DNA of 8,712 bases from Rhodobacteraceae bacterium UBA7436 (GTDB lineage: Bacteria; Pseudomonadota; Alphaproteobacteria; Rhodobacterales; Rhodobacteraceae). This document shows positions 6,051 through 8,712 of this stretch, piece after piece. A program made the position numbers and the translations under genes. A model generated the notes under the pieces. The model was not told where the DNA came from and searched no databases. It saw only the letters and a list, made by a program, of their open reading frames with translations. Numbering within the stretch: the stretch's first letter is position 1; each line of letters opens with the position of its first letter. The stretch is taken from NCBI GenBank assembly GCA_002478745.1, contig DLQI01000155.1, positions 1 to 8,712 of the forward strand, written 5' to 3'.

Positions 6051-6770
6051 TTAGCCTTTTGCCAGTTCTTTAGCCTGTGCGATCCAGTCTTCACGACCCA
6101 CACGACCTTTGAACGACAGTTTCTCTTCGATAGCTTCTACATCAGCGTCAGTCCATGCTGCAACTTGTGCGAATGTTGTGATACCTGCAGCGTGAAGCTT
6201 TTTAACGATAACCGGACCAACACCAGAGATGTTAGAAAGGTCGTCAGCACCATCAGTCGCTTTTGCTGCTGCCTTTTTAGGAGCTGCCTTTTTCGCTGGG
6301 GCTTTTGGAGCCTCGGCTTTAGCGGCAACTGCTTTTGGTGCGGCAGAGCGTTTTTGATCTTTGTTTGCAGCAGGAGTGTTTGCATCGATGGCAGCCAAAG
6401 CTACTGCACCAACAGAACCAGCACCAACAGCAGCATCAACACCAGATTTATCAGCGCCAGAAGCAAGGATATCTGTGATACGAACCAAAGTCAGTTTTTG
6501 ACGGTGGCCTTTAGTACGCTTGGAAGAGTGCTTACGACGACGCTTAACGAAGTTAATTGTCTTAACGCCTTTGATCTGGTCGATCACTTCGGCTTGTACA
6601 CCAGCACCCGCAACGAGAGGTGCACCAACAGTGACTGTGTCACCACCAAGCATCAATACGTCGTTGAATTGGATTTTTTGGCCAGCAATTGCAGCAAGTT
6701 TCTCAACACGGAGCACGTCTCCAGATTGAACTTTATACTGCTTGCCGCCGGTTTTAAGGACCGCGAACAT
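6051..6770 (-). CDS. rplU: 50S ribosomal protein L21 with long C-terminal HhH extension
   Basis: This 239-residue protein is more than twice the usual ~103 residues of L21. Residues 1-103 are ordinary L21: MFAVLKTGGKQYKV at the start and FVKRRRKHSSKRTKGHRQ (74-91), which is the L21 signature that binds 23S rRNA. Residues 104-175 form an Ala/Gly then Ala/Lys/Pro-rich linker of low complexity (KAPAKKAAPKKAAAKA at 156-171). Residues 176-239 form a compact module with a helix-hairpin-helix pattern, ISGVGPVIVKKLHAAGITTF (181-200). The start is supported by AAGGAA upstream and by homology. The frame is continuous with no sign of frameshift. Similar tails occur on L21 of related Rhodobacteraceae by my recollection. 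The role of the tail is unknown; binding of RNA or DNA is inferred from the HhH pattern. Confidence 0.96.
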   Translation of the reverse strand: MFAVLKTGGKQYKVQSGDVLRVEKLAAIAGQKIQFNDVLMLGGDTVTVGAPLVAGAGVQAEVIDQIKGVKTINFVKRRRKHSSKRTKGHRQKLTLVRITDILASGADKSGVDAAVGAGSVGAVALAAIDANTPAANKDQKRSAAPKAVAAKAEAPKAPAKKAAPKKAAAKATDGADDLSNISGVGPVIVKKLHAAGITTFAQVAAWTDADVEAIEEKLSFKGRVGREDWIAQAKELAKG

Positions 6771-6804
6771 GGGTCATTCCTTTGTTTTACCGCGTCGTTT
6801 GGCA

Positions 6805-6866
6805 CCTATTTACATAGGGTTTTGTGGGTTTAACCCCGCCTCAGACAGCGCATCCCGTTTGGGATG
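6805..6866 (-). promoter_or_regulatory. Hairpin-rich probable 5' leader of rplU
   Basis: Three short perfect inverted repeats lie between the upstream terminator and the rplU start. They are CATCCC/GGGATG with a 4-base loop (6851-6866), GGGTT/AACCC around one central base (6826-6836), and CCTAT/ATAGG with a 4-base loop (6805-6818). None is followed by a T-run on the minus strand. Leaders of ribosomal protein operons often carry such structures for autogenous control, and L21 leader RNAs are known in Firmicutes. Whether this one works that way is inference. Confidence 0.35.
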
Positions 6867-6872
6867 TTCATG

Positions 6873-6893
6873 AAAATAAGGCGCAATGCGCCC
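6873..6893 (-). terminator. Probable terminator of the DUF2059-like gene pair
   Basis: On the minus strand, GGCGC/GCGCC pairs around an ATT loop (6880-6892), extended by a G-U pair, and is followed by TTATTTT (6873-6879). It begins about 65 bases after the stop codon at 6959-6961. The stem is short, so it may be a weak terminator. It also lies downstream of the TTGACA at 6930-6935 and could then sit in the rplU leader instead. Confidence 0.5.
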
Positions 6894-6906
6894 GTATGGA
6901 AGCTGC

Positions 6907-6935
6907 CAAATGCACTTGATTGGGCTGTATGTCAA
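6907..6935 (-). promoter_or_regulatory. Candidate promoter for rplU-rpmA
   Basis: A perfect TTGACA (6930-6935 on the minus strand) lies about 160 bases upstream of the rplU start in the only sizeable gap before it. At the standard 17-base spacing the -10 would be CATTTG (6907-6912), a poor match to TATAAT. This is therefore a -35 hit with weak support. If it is real, the mRNA would start near 6900 and the 6873-6893 hairpin would fall in the leader. Confidence 0.3.
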
Positions 6936-6958
6936 GCATCATAGGCCTGTTTTGGCCA

Positions 6959-7768
6959 CTATAAGTCAGACGCAACCATGTTTAGGGCAACAGCTCGGCC
7001 CAACGTATAAGATATATCACCGTACATTGCACCGAAGCCATCAAAAATAGCAGCATTCAATGCGCGCCCTGCCCTTGTTTTCATGAAATTGATTAGTTCA
7101 ATCATTTCAGCCTCATCAAGCGATTGGTAGCTCAGTAAAAGATAACCCATCATCCATTTTACCGTATCCAAGCGTATTTCGTCTTCTTGTTCCCAAGTTT
7201 GTTCAATGACCTCTTGTTCCGATGCGTCAAAAGAACCTCCATCGACCAGACCAAGGTAAAACCGATAGTTAGACGTGAGTGCGGCCGTCACATTTCTTTC
7301 TATCAAGTCTCCTTCCTTAACTATCAGGTTCACTTGTAACAATGACTTTGGATCTTGAGCCAATGCGATTTGGTAATTGTCTTCAGCAATGTTCTTGATG
7401 TCATTATCAGTCATGGCGTTGCGAGCAGCAATTTCCAAATCAACAATCTTCGCCCCCAAGTTACCGCCATAAAACTGATTGATCTGGCGAAGTTGATTTT
7501 CAGGTATTGTTGCAATCTCTTTGCGGACAACCTCAGACATCAATTGCGTGTCGTAAATCGCGTCAATTTGATCTTCCCAAACAGCGCCGCCCTGCCCGTT
7601 CAACATCTCAGTGTTCAATGTCGCCGCGTATTTCAAGCCTTCCGTTCGCATAATATTGATCAGCTCAGACAGTTTGAGGTGATCCATAGTTAGGGTCACT
7701 TGGGCCTGTGCATTAGTTACAGTCGCGGACAGAAAAATTGCAACGAGGCTACCAAAAAATCGAACCAT
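6959..7768 (-). CDS. Exported DUF2059-like protein of unknown function (second of pair)
   Basis: This encodes 269 residues. The ATG at 7768 is preferred over a TTG one codon earlier because it overlaps the TGA of the preceding gene as TGATG. An N-terminal signal peptide, MVRFFGSLVAIFLSATVTNA then QAQ (about 1-23), predicts export to the periplasm. The rest is acidic and almost all helical. Two segments look alike: PENQLRQINQFYGGNLGAKI (89-108) and EAEMIELINFMKTRAGRALN (219-238). Each has the L-x2-(I/L)-x2-F-x4-G pattern of DUF2059 (PF09832) proteins. No catalytic motif, lipobox or other membrane segment is visible. It is the translationally coupled partner of the gene at 7768-8607. The family name is from pattern recall; the function is unknown. 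Confidence 0.8.
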   Translation of the reverse strand: MVRFFGSLVAIFLSATVTNAQAQVTLTMDHLKLSELINIMRTEGLKYAATLNTEMLNGQGGAVWEDQIDAIYDTQLMSEVVRKEIATIPENQLRQINQFYGGNLGAKIVDLEIAARNAMTDNDIKNIAEDNYQIALAQDPKSLLQVNLIVKEGDLIERNVTAALTSNYRFYLGLVDGGSFDASEQEVIEQTWEQEDEIRLDTVKWMMGYLLLSYQSLDEAEMIELINFMKTRAGRALNAAIFDGFGAMYGDISYTLGRAVALNMVASDL

Positions 7769-8607
7769 CAAAGGTCTTCGCTTGGCTGAAGTGTCGCCAT
7801 TCTTACAGCCAGTTCCTCGAAACGATCTGCCATGATCGAAAATTGCACGGCATTCATTATGTCATATACCTTTTGCATTTTATAATTTTCCAAGGCGACG
7901 GTGTATTCTTCGACTTCAGCGTCCGAAAACGCCTGATAGGTATAAGCGGCCCCTGCCAATCCTGAGGCCTGAAGTGAAAGGCGCAATTCTGGCTCGTCAT
8001 TGCGCATCATCTCGCGTAGGTCCGCCTCCTCCAGTCGCAATTCGATCACACCAGCGCCTGCTGCTGCCAAGAGAAATCTGACCTGAATTTCTTGAATCGC
8101 ACGAATAGATGTGCCCGCAGCATCACTCGCTGCGTTCATGCGTTTTAAAAGTTCAACCCGCGGCGATCCGATGCGGATCAACCCATCAATAATCGCTTCG
8201 CCACTTTCTGACTTAAATTCATCGTCGTCGGAAAGGTGTGACGCATTTTCGACTTTTACCAACCGTTCACCCAACTCAGACGCATAAAAATCCGCCGCAT
8301 GTTCCAAAAGATCATCGCTCAGTGCTTGGGACAACATATCTAATGCCATTTCGCGCATCCCTTCAGATGCAAAGACGTCATTCGCTATCAAGGTCCATTG
8401 ATACCCGAAATCGTCGGCCTCCATACCCAGAATCATTGGTGCGCTTTTGGCGGACAGACGGATGCTGTCTAACGAGACATCAAAGCCCGTTACATTCAGG
8501 AACGCATCTACTTTGGTTTCTTCCGCCGCGGTGGCTCCAGAAGCCAAAAGATTGACGGCCAGGACCGTCGCAACAATCAAATTCGAAACAAGTCTTAGCG
8601 CGCGCAT
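7768..8607 (-). CDS. Exported DUF2059-like protein of unknown function (first of pair)
   Basis: This encodes 279 residues from the ATG at 8607. The ATG is chosen over an upstream in-frame GTG at 8628 because AGGAG lies 6 bases before it and a clean signal peptide then begins at residue 1. That peptide is MRALRLVSNLIVATVLAVNL then LASGATAA, with probable cleavage near residue 28. The mature protein is acidic and helical. SDDLLEHAADFYASELGERL (97-116) is a DUF2059-like motif. A more diverged copy, SDAEVEEYTVALENYKMQKV (228-247), lies near the C-terminus, suggesting an internal duplication like that in the next gene. No enzyme motif is visible. The two genes appear to be diverged paralogues, and TGATG coupling suggests their products are made together. 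Periplasmic location is inferred from the signal peptide. Confidence 0.8.
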   Translation of the reverse strand: MRALRLVSNLIVATVLAVNLLASGATAAEETKVDAFLNVTGFDVSLDSIRLSAKSAPMILGMEADDFGYQWTLIANDVFASEGMREMALDMLSQALSDDLLEHAADFYASELGERLVKVENASHLSDDDEFKSESGEAIIDGLIRIGSPRVELLKRMNAASDAAGTSIRAIQEIQVRFLLAAAGAGVIELRLEEADLREMMRNDEPELRLSLQASGLAGAAYTYQAFSDAEVEEYTVALENYKMQKVYDIMNAVQFSIMADRFEELAVRMATLQPSEDL

Positions 8608-8613
8608 CTGGTT

Positions 8614-8618
8614 CTCCT
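8614..8618 (-). promoter_or_regulatory. Ribosome-binding site deciding the start of the first DUF2059-like gene
   Basis: AGGAG on the minus strand stands six bases before the ATG at 8607. The longer reading from GTG at 8628 would place this site inside the coding sequence and add seven polar residues before the signal peptide, so the shorter form is favoured. Confidence 0.6.
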
Positions 8619-8675
8619 GCCATTCCACTTGCTTTTAACTTAGGTATTATAACTCGAGCTGCAAATAAATTTAGC

Positions 8676-8704
8676 GTTATTTTTCTTTTGTAAGAAATCG
8701 GCAA
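8676..8704 (-). promoter_or_regulatory. Candidate promoter of the DUF2059-like pair
   Basis: On the minus strand, TTGCCG (8699-8704) and AATAAC (8676-8681) are separated by 17 bases, each matching four of six sigma-70 consensus positions. A perfect TATAAT also lies at 8646-8651 but has no acceptable -35 at 16-18 bases. One of the two probably serves the pair, and the sequence does not say which. The upstream gene is outside the window. Confidence 0.25.
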
Positions 8705-8712
8705 CAGAGGTC

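Noticed and set aside
6012..6833. A 273-codon open frame on the plus strand, antisense to rpmA and rplU.
   Set aside because: The translation is rich in Cys, Ser and Phe with no recognisable domain, and it lies opposite two certain ribosomal protein genes. Long antisense frames are expected from the codon use of the Ala/Lys-rich L21 tail.
8608..8628. Longer start (GTG at 8628) for the first DUF2059-like gene.
   Set aside because: It would place the AGGAG site inside the gene and add polar residues before a clean signal peptide.
8646..8651. A perfect TATAAT upstream of the DUF2059-like pair.
   Set aside because: No -35 match is present at the right distance, so it is mentioned only as an alternative within the candidate promoter entry.
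1..8712. Search for CRISPR arrays, insertion sequences, tRNA or rRNA genes, phage genes or defence systems.
   Set aside because: No regularly spaced repeats, transposase motifs, terminal inverted repeats with target duplications, tRNA-like cloverleafs or known defence domains were seen. The window is densely filled by housekeeping genes.

Overview
The window looks like chromosomal housekeeping DNA from an alphaproteobacterium of the Rhodobacteraceae/Roseobacter group. Four things point there: a ChpT-type histidine phosphotransferase, a DUF3553 protein beside it, an rplU-rpmA-obgE-proB-proA cluster, and an L21 protein with a long Ala/Lys-rich, helix-hairpin-helix tail. The base composition is moderate rather than very GC-rich, which fits a marine roseobacter. 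No mobile element, CRISPR array, tRNA or rRNA was seen. I assigned the lineage from protein character, not from a database search.

Layout from left to right. (1) Positions 1-132 hold the 5' end of a minus-strand OlsB-like (ornithine lipid) acyltransferase gene that runs off the left edge. (2) Positions 216-404 hold a small minus-strand DUF3553 gene. It is divergent from chpT (434-1033, plus strand), with only 29 bases between the two start codons. (3) chpT converges on proA with 5 bases between their stop codons. (4) A minus-strand block runs from 6770 down to 1039 in the order rplU, rpmA, [terminator], LysE/RhtB exporter, GNAT acetyltransferase, obgE, proB, proA. (5) Positions 6771-6958 are a hairpin-rich intergenic region. 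It contains a likely terminator for the genes to its right and probably the rplU promoter and leader. (6) Positions 6959-8607 hold two translationally coupled genes for exported, DUF2059-like helical proteins of unknown function, also on the minus strand. (7) Positions 8608-8712 are their upstream region.

How the genes fit together. RplU and RpmA are 50S subunit proteins and ObgE is a GTPase of late 50S assembly, so three genes serve the large ribosomal subunit. ProB and ProA carry out the first two steps of proline synthesis from glutamate. ChpT relays phosphate from CckA to CtrA and CpdR in the alphaproteobacterial developmental phosphorelay, and a near-consensus CtrA-type box lies about 50 bases upstream of the OlsB-like gene. 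The LysE and GNAT genes form a tight pair inserted between rpmA and obgE.

No novel multi-gene system is evident. The parts most worth a second look are the fused tail on L21, the coupled DUF2059-like pair, the hairpin-rich rplU leader, the terminator lying 15 bases before the next start codon, and the CtrA-like box near chpT.
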